A stretch of 64,000 nucleotides of DNA from Nitrosovibrio sp. Nv6. Lineage in GTDB: Bacteria; Pseudomonadota; Gammaproteobacteria; Burkholderiales; Nitrosomonadaceae. The stretch spans positions 148,285 to 212,284 of the forward strand of contig NZ_FODX01000005.1 of NCBI RefSeq assembly GCF_900110495.1, read 5' to 3'. Shown here in pieces: positions 11,087 to 22,232 of the stretch (the stretch's first letter is position 1; every line of letters begins with the position of its first letter). Under the pieces are notes generated by a model that was not told where the DNA came from, ran no database searches, and worked only from the letters and a program-made list of their open reading frames with translations. Position numbers and translations under genes: made by a program.

Positions 11087-11995
11087 CTAATTTGGCTGTG
11101 ATGTTTTATCTTCTTTCGCCTGGTTCACTTGAGCCATTACTTCGGCTGCAAAATCACCAGTTTTCTTCTCGATGCCCTCTCCAACAACGAACAAGGTAAA
11201 ATCATTAACTTTCGCTGACTTTGCCGCAAGTAGTTTTTCCACAGTCAGATCCGGATTCTTGACGAATGGTTGACCGAGAAGCGTCACCTCGGCGAGGTAT
11301 TTGGCGATGCGCCCATCGACCATTCTTGCAACGATATCGGCGGGCTTGCCGCTTTCCGCGGCCTGGGCCGTATAGATCTGCCGTTCGCGCGTCAGCACCT
11401 CGGGCGATACCTGTTCGCTTGAAACGCAAATCGGTTTGCTGGCCGCAATATGCATGGCCAGATCCTTGCCAAGCACCTCATCGCCACCCGTGTAGTCGAT
11501 CATTACACCAATTTTTGCACCGTGCAGGTACGAAGCAAGACGACCCTGCGCCATGTGACGCGCGAAGCGGCGCACGCTGATATTTTCACCCAGCCTCATT
11601 ACCAGCGCTTTCCGGAACTCATCTACACTTTCGCCGCCGGGCAACCGGACGCTCGGCAACGCTTCGATATCCGCCACGTCTTGTGTCGCCAATAACTGTG
11701 CGAGATCACGGCTGAATTTGATAAAATCTTCGTTCCTGGCGACGAAATCGGTTTCGCAGTTGACTTCCACCAGCGCGCCGCTCTTTGCGTCGGGGGCAAT
11801 GTACGCTGCAACCATCCCTTCAGATGCTACACGCCCTGCGGCCTTGCTTGCTTTGGCGCCGCTCTTGATCCGCAGCAGATCCTCCGCCGCTTTGATGTCC
11901 CCGCTGGTTTCGGTTAACGCTTTCTTGCATTCCATCATGCCCAGACCGGTCATGTCGCGCAATTCCTTCACCCTTTGCGCGGTGATATCCGCCAT
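11087..11995 (-). CDS. tsf: Translation elongation factor Ts
   Basis: Nucleotide exchange factor for EF-Tu. The N-terminal UBA-like module with [17 protein letters not shown] and the core motif [14 protein letters not shown] near residue 78 are both present. The protein is about 302 residues, slightly longer than E. coli EF-Ts. I chose the ATG at 11995, which has a GGAG ribosome binding site about seven bases upstream, over a GTG two codons earlier. It follows rpsB after about 105 bases that contain a perfect hairpin. Confidence 0.96.
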   Translation of the reverse strand: MADITAQRVKELRDMTGLGMMECKKALTETSGDIKAAEDLLRIKSGAKASKAAGRVASEGMVAAYIAPDAKSGALVEVNCETDFVARNEDFIKFSRDLAQLLATQDVADIEALPSVRLPGGESVDEFRKALVMRLGENISVRRFARHMAQGRLASYLHGAKIGVMIDYTGGDEVLGKDLAMHIAASKPICVSSEQVSPEVLTRERQIYTAQAAESGKPADIVARMVDGRIAKYLAEVTLLGQPFVKNPDLTVEKLLAAKSAKVNDFTLFVVGEGIEKKTGDFAAEVMAQVNQAKEDKTSQPN

Positions 11996-12041
11996 ATTCA
12001 CTCCAGAAATATTTTGTTAAAAAAGCCGCATAATCATCTCG

Positions 12042-12079
12042 CATGGCACGGTGCTGCCTGGCGGCAGCACCGTGCCATG
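12042..12079 (-). terminator. Perfect 17-bp hairpin in the rpsB-tsf spacer
   Basis: The arms at 12042-12058 and 12063-12079 are exact reverse complements with a 4-base loop. In the rpsB-to-tsf direction a T-rich stretch (CTTTTTTAAC) follows, but only about 15 bases after the stem, so this is not a classic intrinsic terminator. An attenuator or RNA-stability element that sets the ratio of S2 to EF-Ts is the likely role (inference). Confidence 0.6.
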
Positions 12080-12100
12080 GTTTGGCGCAATCGGCTTGAT

Positions 12101-12841
12101 CTACTCCGCGGCTACTGTCTCGTCCATCTCCGCAAATTCGTTTTTGACGATTTCCTGAACGGCCTGATTACGTCCTTCCAGAATCGCATCGGCGACACCG
12201 CGGGCATATAGACGTACCGCCTGGCTGGAATCGTCATTTCCGGGAATGACGTAGTCCAGCCCTTCAGGACTGTGGTTGGTATCCACCACACCGACGATGG
12301 GAATACCCAGTTTCTTGGCTTCGGTAATTGCGCCCTTCTGATAACCCACATCAATCACGAACATGGCATCGGGAAGGCCCTTCATATCCTTGATGCCGCC
12401 CAGGCTTCGATTCAGTTTTTCCAGTTCCCGCTGGATGTCCAGCGCTTCTTTCTTGGAAAGCTTGTCTAGGGTTCCATCCTCAACCATCGCTTCCATATCG
12501 TGGAGGCGTTTAACGGACAGCTTTATCGTCTTGAAGTTGGTAAGCATTCCACCAAGCCAGCGCTGGTCGACGAAGGGAGCTCCGCAGCGGAGCGCCTCCT
12601 CGCGCACGATATCACGCGCCTGACGCTTGGTTCCAACGAATAAAATATTACCTTTGTTGGCAGACAACTGGCGCACGTATTTCATCGCGTCCTGGTACAT
12701 TGCCAACGTTTTTTCGAGATTGATGATGTGTATCTTGTTGCGATGGCCAAAAATGTACGGCGCCATCTTGGGATTCCAGAAACGGGTCTGATGCCCGAAA
12801 TGGACGCCCGCCTCGAGCATTTGCCGCATGGTTACTGACAT
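12101..12841 (-). CDS. rpsB: 30S ribosomal protein S2
   Basis: Structural protein of the small ribosomal subunit. The 246-residue product begins [21 protein letters not shown], the universal S2 N-terminus, and contains the [11 protein letters not shown] and [12 protein letters not shown] motifs. A strong internal match is [21 protein letters not shown] chose the ATG at 12841 because the upstream open extension is not S2-like. A good AAGGAG-type ribosome binding site lies just upstream. A sigma-70 promoter sits about 170 bases upstream, leaving a long 5' leader, the usual place for S2 autoregulation. Confidence 0.97.
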   Translation of the reverse strand: MSVTMRQMLEAGVHFGHQTRFWNPKMAPYIFGHRNKIHIINLEKTLAMYQDAMKYVRQLSANKGNILFVGTKRQARDIVREEALRCGAPFVDQRWLGGMLTNFKTIKLSVKRLHDMEAMVEDGTLDKLSKKEALDIQRELEKLNRSLGGIKDMKGLPDAMFVIDVGYQKGAITEAKKLGIPIVGVVDTNHSPEGLDYVIPGNDDSSQAVRLYARGVADAILEGRNQAVQEIVKNEFAEMDETVAAE

Positions 12842-13008
12842 GAATTTCTCCTTTAGGGTTGAGCCTCTACCCGCCATAGTCGCTCTTATCAAGATAAGAT
12901 TGCTGAGCACCCTTTTGAAACAGGCGGATGTGCGAATTTAAGCCTGCTGATCGCGACTAACCGAAATTTATGTAAATGAGGTAGTCGAAAAAGCCGGCTT
13001 AGGGCTGG

Positions 13009-13038
13009 ATTATATCATTTTTGCCGTGACTCGCTCAA
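13009..13038 (-). promoter_or_regulatory. Sigma-70 promoter for rpsB-tsf-pyrH
   Basis: Read on the minus strand, TTGAGC (13033-13038) and TATAAT (13009-13014) are separated by 18 bases, close to the sigma-70 consensus. The predicted transcript would start near 13002, about 160 bases before the rpsB ATG. Confidence 0.6.
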
Positions 13039-13315
13039 TTTGAAGCTGTGGAATGCCGGACCCGCCGTCCGCGCATCAGCCCGGTGAGGCCGCAAGACGT
13101 TCAAAACCCGGCAATATTCATGTGGCGATGAGGATAGGTATGATAAGGACTTACCAACAGGATTACCAATAATGATGAATGGATTATGTGTGTCAACGTA
13201 CATACCGGGACTCATCGTTATAGGATACTAAGCATAAAGAGGCAGCCATACCTCATGAAGAGGCACGAATACCGAGTACAGCGTATTTTTCCAACGAATA
13301 GATAAAGGAGCTAAC
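13039..13315. other. Divergent intergenic region between rpsB and the DUF883 gene
   Basis: No gene is recognised here. A 66-codon minus-strand open frame (13015-13215) lies partly over the rpsB promoter and lacks any family resemblance. The right end provides the ribosome binding site AAAGGAG for the next gene. Confidence 0.5.
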
Positions 13316-13729
13316 ATGGAACAGGATACTTCCACCAATAAAACCGACGATATTCAGGCTGCGGCGGAAAACATGGCAAATCGGACGGGCGAGGCAGCTC
13401 AGCGGGTTGGAAATACGGCAAAATCGGCAGGGGAGCGAGTGAGCGCCGCTGCGGGCGACGAACTTACCAATCTGAGAGCTGACCTGGACGAATTGATTTC
13501 ACGCATTCCCAGTTTATCGGATATCGATTTGGAGGAGGCCAAGGAAAAATTGATGGCAAAGGTCGCCTCCACCCGGGAAGCGGCCCAAGGCCTGGCTCAT
13601 GATGCGCGTGAGCAGTTCGACTATGGTGTCGAATGTTCCAAGGAATGCATAAAAGAACACCCCCTTCAATCGGTCGGTTACGCGGCCGCAGTTGGATTTA
13701 TAGTCGGCTTGCTACTGACCCGCCGTTAA
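13316..13729 (+). CDS. DUF883 (ElaB/YqjD-like) membrane-anchored protein
   Basis: A 137-residue protein with a long helical, Ala/Glu/Lys-rich body (about residues 10-110) and one C-terminal membrane helix ending GFIVGLLLTRR, the DUF883 layout. E. coli YqjD and ElaB are inner-membrane, stationary-phase proteins that bind ribosomes. The closing HPLQSVGYAAAVGFIVGLL is the family signature. The AAAGGAG ribosome binding site is well placed. It heads a YqjD-YqjE-YqjK-like module and is divergent from rpsB. Two Cys residues (ECSKECIKEH) stand just before the membrane helix. Confidence 0.88.
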   Translation: MEQDTSTNKTDDIQAAAENMANRTGEAAQRVGNTAKSAGERVSAAAGDELTNLRADLDELISRIPSLSDIDLEEAKEKLMAKVASTREAAQGLAHDAREQFDYGVECSKECIKEHPLQSVGYAAAVGFIVGLLLTRR

Positions 13730-13768
13730 TCCGTTCTCGGGCCGCAGCATAAGTCGAGATAAATCGCC

Positions 13769-14137
13769 ATGTTTGAGACTATCAGAAAAGCCAGACAACT
13801 CGGAACGATCGCTTTGGAACGTGTCGGCGAATACCTGGAGCTATTGAAAATATCAGTGGAGATTCAGGGACGAAATCTGAAAAGACAGATAATCAGTTAC
13901 ATGTTGATCACGCTCTTTGCCGCCTTGGGCCTGATCTTCCTGGGGCTGGCTATCATCATTACCTGCTGGGATACCCCTTATCGCGTGATCTCCGCATGGG
14001 GTGTGGCTGGTTTTTATGTCCTGGCAGCCTTCTGGGCATACCTGGCAGCGCCAAGCCGGGCAGATTCTGCTTCAGCTTTCGATACCGTGCGTGAGGAATT
14101 GCAGCAGGATATAAAGCTGATGAAGGACGTAGTATGA
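13769..14137 (+). CDS. YqjE-like phage-holin-family membrane protein
   Basis: A 122-residue protein with an amphipathic N-terminal helix (residues 1-45), two membrane helices (about 46-70 and 80-100) and a short charged tail. This matches the YqjE / putative actinobacterial holin-X family. It has no known enzymatic role and is not evidence for a prophage. It lies 39 bases after the DUF883 gene and its stop overlaps the next start by 4 bases, so the three genes form an operon. Confidence 0.82.
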   Translation: MFETIRKARQLGTIALERVGEYLELLKISVEIQGRNLKRQIISYMLITLFAALGLIFLGLAIIITCWDTPYRVISAWGVAGFYVLAAFWAYLAAPSRADSASAFDTVREELQQDIKLMKDVV

Positions 14138-14484
14138 GCATCCCTCTTGAAGATGAAAGAAAAGCGCTATTGGAGCGGATGAGGGAAAGCCGGCGGCACT
14201 ATCGATCCATGTTCATTCCTGCGGATGAGCATGATGAGCCCGCGGATATCCAAGCATTCCCGCGCAGCCGTACATTCAAATTTATAACACGCCATCCCTA
14301 CTACACATCGATGGGCCTGCTTGCTGCGTTGTCGATGATGCCGCGGGGCCCGCTGAACAAGGCAGTGAAAGGCGGCATAGCCATCACGGCGGGAGTACTG
14401 GCCAGCAGCGCGAGAACATTAATGGTGCACCAGGTTCTGCCCTCGGTGGTGCGTTCGTTCCGGTCGCGTAACCGCCGTCCGTAA
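14134..14484 (+). CDS. YqjK-like hypothetical protein
   Basis: A 116-residue basic protein. The N-terminal third is charged (EDERKALLERMRESRRHYRSM). A moderately hydrophobic middle follows (YYTSMGLLAALSMM and ITAGVLASSARTLM), and the tail is Arg-rich (RSFRSRNRRP). The position directly after a YqjE-like gene with a 4-base overlap suggests the YqjK slot. I recognise no catalytic motif and the function is unknown. Confidence 0.7.
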   Translation: MSIPLEDERKALLERMRESRRHYRSMFIPADEHDEPADIQAFPRSRTFKFITRHPYYTSMGLLAALSMMPRGPLNKAVKGGIAITAGVLASSARTLMVHQVLPSVVRSFRSRNRRP

Positions 14485-14589
14485 TGTCAGTAATGACTAA
14501 TACCAGCAGTGGCGGCAATGTTCACTGAATGAATATGACAGGATAGCTGCAAAATATCATGCACTACGTTTTTTCAAGGAGGGGCTATC

Positions 14590-14667
14590 ATGGGTAAATA
14601 TTTTATTGCCTGGCTTCTGGGTGTGCCCGCATTTGTTTTAATAATTATTTATTTCCTGATGAATTGA
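14590..14667 (+). CDS. 25-residue membrane miniprotein
   Basis: This short frame starts ATG at 14590, stops TGA at 14667 and encodes 25 residues: MGKYFIAWLLGVPAF, then a run of Val/Leu/Ile, ending IYFLMN. Almost all of it would form one membrane helix. The ribosome binding site AAGGAGGGG at 14577-14584 is near-perfect and ideally spaced, which is the main evidence that it is translated. It lies about 105 bases after the YqjK-like gene. I cannot assign a function. Confidence 0.68.
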   Translation: MGKYFIAWLLGVPAFVLIIIYFLMN

Positions 14668-14743
14668 ATGATCAGGATCTTTATTCTTGCGCAAGCAACG
14701 CCTGTTTGCGCGTAAGGCAGCGGTATATCGCAAAGGAGGTACT

Positions 14744-15046
14744 GTGAGGTATTTCTCAATGTTGCGACGCGTGAAGATACAATGGCTGATAATCTCGATT
14801 TTGGGCATCTCAGGGCTGGCTCATGCGGAAACACCAGCGGAGCAGGAAAATGATGCGCGAGATGTGCCTGAACGAGTGGCGCCGCCGTGGGAATTGTATG
14901 ACGCCGACGAAGACGGCTATATAACGCCGGAAGAAGCTGCAGCCCAGGGAATGCCTGCCAAGACATATAAAGGCCTGGACATTGATCGGGATGGCAGACT
15001 AAACCAAGATGAGTTTTCAAAAGCGCCTCCCATCAGGGTGAATTGA
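14744..15046 (+). CDS. Exported EF-hand protein
   Basis: About 100 residues from the GTG at 14744, which follows AAAGGAGGT by three bases. Residues 1-28 look like a signal peptide ending GLAHA. Two calcium-binding loops are visible: DADEDGYITPEE at about residues 53-64 and DIDRDGRLNQDE at about 79-90, both with acidic residues at loop positions 1, 3 and 12. A periplasmic calcium-binding role is likely, with the partner unknown. The spacing from ribosome binding site to GTG is short; the alternative ATG at 14759 would be about 19 bases away. Confidence 0.75.
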   Translation: MRYFSMLRRVKIQWLIISILGISGLAHAETPAEQENDARDVPERVAPPWELYDADEDGYITPEEAAAQGMPAKTYKGLDIDRDGRLNQDEFSKAPPIRVN

Positions 15047-15223
15047 ATTACTGCCGGCTACAGCTTGCTGGAGTGTACACGCATGGTTTATTCAGGTCCT
15101 CGAACTTGACATGCGTGCCCCGCAATTCGTTATCCATGAAATCGATTTCATACTTCACGGTCTACCAGCGCCATTGTAAAAGCGCGTTCGAATCCGCTCT
15201 GAGAAAACCTGAATATTTTTGTA

Positions 15224-15254
15224 TTGACGCCGGTTGTCGCATTTAAGCTACAAT
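15224..15254 (+). promoter_or_regulatory. Candidate promoter of aroK
   Basis: TTGACG (15224-15229) and TACAAT (15249-15254) are separated by 19 bases, longer than ideal. The expected transcription start would fall at or within a base or two of the aroK ATG (15261), implying a leaderless or nearly leaderless mRNA. Confidence 0.4.
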
Positions 15255-15260
15255 TCGTGG

Positions 15261-15875
15261 ATGAACGCAACAAATGCCATAGTGCTGTTGAATAACTCCC
15301 CAAACGAAACCGAAGTAGACGAAGCTTTCCTCGAAGACGAGACGACGGGGAATATTTACCTGGTTGGAATGATGGGCGCGGGAAAAACGACTATCGGCAG
15401 ACTGCTCGCCAGTTTCCTGAAAAAGACATTTTATGATTCGGATCGCGAAATTCAAAAGCGAACCGGAGTCAGCATACCCGTTATTTTTGAAATTGAAGGG
15501 GAAGCTGGTTTTCGCAAGCGCGAGGCGGAAATGCTATCCGAACTTGTGAAAATGGGGAATATCGTTCTTGCCACCGGAGGCGGAGCAGTACTGCGAGCAG
15601 AGAACCGTCAAATGCTGCGACGCAGCGGCACGGTGATTTATTTGAGAGCGACGATCGATGATTTATGGCGACGGACACGGCAGGACAAGAACCGCCCATT
15701 GCTCCAGACTTCCGATCCGCGTACGCGACTGGCCGAACTTTATGCGCAACGTGACCCGCTTTATCGAGAGACAGCGCATATCGTCGTTGAGAGCGGAAAA
15801 CGAAGTGCACGCCACCTCGCACAATTGCTGGCACAACAACTCGCCTGCTCCGGATTGAGAATGGATGAGGTGTGA
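15261..15875 (+). CDS. aroK: Shikimate kinase
   Basis: Phosphorylates shikimate in aromatic amino acid synthesis. The P-loop GMMGAGKTT is at residues 36-44, the shikimate-binding FYDSDREIQKRTG and FRKREAEML follow, GGGAV is near residue 110, and the lid KNRPLL is near residue 148. The length of 204 residues includes an acidic N-terminal extension of about 30 residues before the first strand. No ribosome binding site precedes the ATG. aroB, which usually follows aroK in proteobacteria, is not adjacent; the next gene is def on the other strand. Confidence 0.93.
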   Translation: MNATNAIVLLNNSPNETEVDEAFLEDETTGNIYLVGMMGAGKTTIGRLLASFLKKTFYDSDREIQKRTGVSIPVIFEIEGEAGFRKREAEMLSELVKMGNIVLATGGGAVLRAENRQMLRRSGTVIYLRATIDDLWRRTRQDKNRPLLQTSDPRTRLAELYAQRDPLYRETAHIVVESGKRSARHLAQLLAQQLACSGLRMDEV

Positions 15876-15897
15876 CCCAAAGCGTCCGCACGAGGGG

Positions 15898-15949
15898 CCC
15901 CGCAAAGCGGGGATCGGGCAGCGTCGGGTCACGGCGCCCGCAGGGCGCC
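15898..15949. terminator. Two GC-rich hairpins between convergent aroK and def
   Basis: The first hairpin, CCCCGC-AAA-GCGGGG, lies at 15898-15912; the second, GGCGCCC-GCA-GGGCGCC, lies at 15933-15949. Both stems are perfect. Neither is followed by a T run, so they may act as a bidirectional pause or mRNA-end structure rather than a classic intrinsic terminator. Confidence 0.5.
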
Positions 15950-16055
15950 TACCAGCGGATGCACCTTCCTGGAACCACTCTCCCCTGCTAAAACTGCACA
16001 CTCCACCCCCTGTCAATTGCCGCCTTCCAGTGTGAAACAATAGTGCACTCTCAAC

Positions 16056-16589
16056 TTACTCGGCCATGGGTGCATGATCCGGAAACAACACATCGGTAAA
16101 GCCAAATGTACGAAAATCGGTCATACGCATTGGATAGAGAATGCCTTGTAAATGATCGCATTCGTGCTGTACAACGCGGGCGTGGAATCCGTCAACACTT
16201 CTATCTATGGTTTTGCCATACTGATCCAAACCCTGATAGCGCACCTTCGCAAAACGTGGAACCACCCCGCGCATGCCTGGAACGCTCAGGCAGCCTTCCC
16301 AGCCCTGTTCCATATTTTTCGTAAGAGGCGTCAATACCGGATTCACCAAGACCGTATAAGGCACATCCTCCGCGTCGGGATAGCGCGGATTGCGCTTCAC
16401 CCCAAAAATTACGACCTGGAGGCCGACTCCAATCTGGGGTGCGGCCAAACCAGCGCCATCCAGAGCTTCCATGGTTTCATGCATATCGCAAATCAGAGCC
16501 TCAAGCTCGGGGGTGCGGAATTTCTCCACCTTCCGCGCTACTTCGAGCAATCGCGGATCGCCCATTTTTAAAACAGGTTTAATCGACAT
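16056..16589 (-). CDS. def: Peptide deformylase
   Basis: Removes the formyl group from nascent N-termini. All three metalloenzyme motifs are present: [10 protein letters not shown] near residue 45, EGCLSVPG near residue 98 with the metal-ligand Cys, and HECDH near residue 142 with the two metal-ligand His. The product is about 177 residues from the ATG at 16589. It overlaps the end of the upstream phosphorylase gene by 11 bases. It is not next to fmt, its common partner, in this window. Confidence 0.95.
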   Translation of the reverse strand: MSIKPVLKMGDPRLLEVARKVEKFRTPELEALICDMHETMEALDGAGLAAPQIGVGLQVVIFGVKRNPRYPDAEDVPYTVLVNPVLTPLTKNMEQGWEGCLSVPGMRGVVPRFAKVRYQGLDQYGKTIDRSVDGFHARVVQHECDHLQGILYPMRMTDFRTFGFTDVLFPDHAPMAE

Positions 16590-17325
16590 CGAATTCCACC
16601 ACACGTTCGAGAATGTTCCTTACGCCAACCATTGCTTTTTCCAGTACGGCATGAGCATCTTCCAGACTGATGGCATGCGCGCTCGTTTCACGGCCTGCGG
16701 CATAATTTGCCACTACGGCAATGGTCGCATAACAAAGACCCAGTTCTTTAGCCAGTGCCGCCTCCGGCATACCGGTCATGCCCACCAGATCGACCCCGTC
16801 CCGCTCCATCCGGGTAACTTCAGCGGCAGTTTCCAGACGGGGTCCCTGCGTCGCACCATAGACACCGCCATCAATTACCCGTTCATTCGCACGCTCCGCC
16901 GCTTCCAACAGACGTATACGCGCCAACTGGCAATAGGGTTCGGTAAAATCAATATGAGTAACCGGTCTATCTATGACATCGTAATACGTGTTCTTGCGGC
17001 CATGAGTATAGTCGATAATCTGATCAGGGATTGCAACCATGCCCGGCTTCAGATCTGCGCGAATCCCTCCTACGGAGGTCACTGATATCACCCGGGACAA
17101 CTTTAATGAGTGCAATGCCCACAGATTGGCGCGGTAATTTACTTCATGGGGCGGAATGGTATGACCATAGCCGTGGCGGGCCAGGAACACAACCTTGTTG
17201 TCATTGATCTCGCCGAAAGTCAGCGGGCCGGAAGGCTCGCCATAGGGAGTTGTCATGACCTTGCGGTGCGATATTTCAAGACAGGCAAGTTGGGTCATAC
17301 CGGTGCCGCCAATGATTGCGAGCAT
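16579..17325 (-). CDS. S-methyl-5'-thioadenosine/thioinosine phosphorylase
   Basis: A purine nucleoside phosphorylase of the MTAP family, 248 residues. Seen motifs are IIGGTGM at the N-terminus, [25 protein letters not shown] near residue 50, [19 protein letters not shown], and the substrate-region [17 protein letters not shown]. It splits methylthio-purine nucleosides from polyamine synthesis into base and methylthioribose-1-phosphate. Whether it prefers methylthioadenosine or methylthioinosine (as the Pseudomonas type does) cannot be settled here. The hypoxanthine phosphoribosyltransferase directly upstream favours the thioinosine route, which yields hypoxanthine. Confidence 0.85.
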   Translation of the reverse strand: MLAIIGGTGMTQLACLEISHRKVMTTPYGEPSGPLTFGEINDNKVVFLARHGYGHTIPPHEVNYRANLWALHSLKLSRVISVTSVGGIRADLKPGMVAIPDQIIDYTHGRKNTYYDVIDRPVTHIDFTEPYCQLARIRLLEAAERANERVIDGGVYGATQGPRLETAAEVTRMERDGVDLVGMTGMPEAALAKELGLCYATIAVVANYAAGRETSAHAISLEDAHAVLEKAMVGVRNILERVVEFDVD

Positions 17326-17464
17326 GTCTTTCAGGAATCAAAACGAGATATTGAAAAATGCCAGGCTTGGCCGCTGCTAAAAAATTACGAGGACGGTACA
17401 CCCGCTTGCCGTGGCTCGCGCACGTTTCCGCAATAGTTATTGGACTCTATATTGGGGTTTCCGT

Positions 17465-18010
17465 TTACTCTTTCAAGGCATAAATGGCCGGCAAATTTCG
17501 CCACACACCATGTATATCCATGCCAAAGCCAAACACATAGCGATTCGGCACTACGATACCCACAAAGTCAGCGCTGATCGGCTTGGATCTGCCAATATCC
17601 TTATCCGCAAAAACGGCGCTGTAGAATGCTGTTGCGCCCTGGCTCATGACCCGTTCGCGGATCGCCGCAAGCGTGATTCCTTCGTCAAGGATGTCGTCCA
17701 GCACCAGAACCACCCTGTTCTGCACGTTTTCGCGGGGCGACACTTTCCAATTGATCTTACCACCACTGGTCTTATTATCGTAGCGGCTGACATGGAGATA
17801 ATCAAAATTGAGCGGAAACTCCAGCAACGGGAGCACTTGGCCGGTAAACACTACCGCGCCCCCCATTATGCTGAGCACCAGCGGGTATCGATGTGATAGC
17901 GCCCTTGTGATATCGGCGGCCATGCGTTCGACAGTCCCTGATACCTCGTCAGCAGAAAATATCTGCTCTGCTGTATCCAAAATGTTCTTTGCTTCTTCGC
18001 AAGAGTGCAT
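17465..18010 (-). CDS. hpt: Hypoxanthine-guanine phosphoribosyltransferase
   Basis: Salvages hypoxanthine or guanine to IMP or GMP using PRPP. The PRPP motif VVLVLDDILDEGITLAAI is clear, and LSIMGGAVVFTGQVLP near residue 60 provides the phosphate-binding loop. The start is uncertain. I chose the ATG at 18010 (MHSCEEAKNIL), which gives about 181 residues. The open frame continues upstream through a six-base tandem repeat to a TTG at 18049, and neither start has a clear ribosome binding site. It precedes the methylthio-purine phosphorylase, whose released base it could recycle. Confidence 0.88.
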   Translation of the reverse strand: MHSCEEAKNILDTAEQIFSADEVSGTVERMAADITRALSHRYPLVLSIMGGAVVFTGQVLPLLEFPLNFDYLHVSRYDNKTSGGKINWKVSPRENVQNRVVLVLDDILDEGITLAAIRERVMSQGATAFYSAVFADKDIGRSKPISADFVGIVVPNRYVFGFGMDIHGVWRNLPAIYALKE

Positions 18011-18012
18011 CT

Positions 18013-18036
18013 GTATCGGTATCGGTATTGGTATCG
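18013..18036. repeat. Six-base tandem repeat at the hpt start
   Basis: About four copies of a GTATCG-type hexamer (one with a single change) lie immediately upstream of the hpt ATG, where the ribosome binding site would be expected. Translated from the upstream TTG they give an IPIPIPI string. Confidence 0.7.
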
Positions 18037-18058
18037 ACTGAACGATCAATAAAACAGG

Positions 18059-18943
18059 TCAAGCGAAAGGAGTACGGTAGCCTTTGGCGTTCAGATAATT
18101 GGCAAACTCCTCGCCCACTTCCGGGTGTTCAAGCGCCAGCGCGATAGTAGCCTTGAGGTAACCTATCTTGCTTCCACAATCGTAACGGGTGCCGGAAAAC
18201 TCGTACGCCAGGGCCCGCTCTTCCAGCAACAGTGAGGCTATGCCGTCCGTAAGCTGGATTTCTCCCCCCGCGCCTGCCTTGACCTTTTCCAGATGTTCAA
18301 AAATTTTGGGAGTCAGGATGTAGCGGCCAACCACGCCTAACGTAGAGGGCGCATTCTCCGGTTCAGGTTTTTCTACAATACCGGTAATGGGATGCAGGCC
18401 ACTCATTCCCGGCCCGCATTTTACGATTCCATAATTTACCGTATCTTTCGGCTCGACATTTTGTACGGCTAGAATCGAACAGCCGTTTTGTTCATATACC
18501 CGGCACAACTGTCCCATAATCGGCTCATCCCCAGCCAGCAAGTCATCTGCCAGCAGCACCGCAAACGGCTCATTGCCAACGGCGGGACGCGCGCACAATA
18601 TTGCGTGGCCCAAGCCCAGCGCTTCCGATTGTCGGATATAGATGCAAGAGATGTTTTTCGGCAGAATACTTCGCAGCATTTCCAGCGTCTCGCTTTTGCC
18701 GCGCGCTTCCAGCTCTGCTTCAATTTCATAGGCTTTATCGAAATGGTCTTCAATGGCGCGCTTGTGACGGCCAGTTATGAAAATCATCTCCGTTATACCC
18801 GCCGCAATGGCTTCTTCAACGGCATACTGGATCAATGGCTTGTCTACCACGGGCATCATTTCCTTGGGACTCGCCTTGGTAGCAGGCAGAAAACGGGTTC
18901 CCATACCTGCCACGGGGAAAACTGCTTTGGTTATTTTTGGCAT
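18059..18943 (-). CDS. galU: UTP-glucose-1-phosphate uridylyltransferase
   Basis: Makes UDP-glucose for envelope glycans and trehalose or glycogen-type metabolism. The 294-residue protein has the nucleotidyltransferase signature [20 protein letters not shown] at residues 13-32, [13 protein letters not shown], the metal-binding LLADDLL, and [13 protein letters not shown]. Family length is normal. It lies between ligA (20 bases upstream) and hpt. Confidence 0.96.
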   Translation of the reverse strand: MPKITKAVFPVAGMGTRFLPATKASPKEMMPVVDKPLIQYAVEEAIAAGITEMIFITGRHKRAIEDHFDKAYEIEAELEARGKSETLEMLRSILPKNISCIYIRQSEALGLGHAILCARPAVGNEPFAVLLADDLLAGDEPIMGQLCRVYEQNGCSILAVQNVEPKDTVNYGIVKCGPGMSGLHPITGIVEKPEPENAPSTLGVVGRYILTPKIFEHLEKVKAGAGGEIQLTDGIASLLLEERALAYEFSGTRYDCGSKIGYLKATIALALEHPEVGEEFANYLNAKGYRTPFA

Positions 18944-18963
18944 AAAATGAATTTATTTAAGGA

Positions 18964-22228
<3,265 letters not shown>

Positions 22229-22232
<4 letters not shown>

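Noticed and set aside
13015..13215. 66-codon minus-strand open frame upstream of rpsB
   Set aside because: It overlaps the rpsB promoter, has no ribosome binding site and shows no protein-like pattern.
13769..14137. Holin-like gene considered as evidence of a prophage
   Set aside because: It sits in a YqjD/YqjE/YqjK-type operon and no other phage gene is present.
15043..15246. 67-codon plus-strand open frame between the EF-hand gene and aroK
   Set aside because: It runs into the candidate aroK promoter and has no coding signs.
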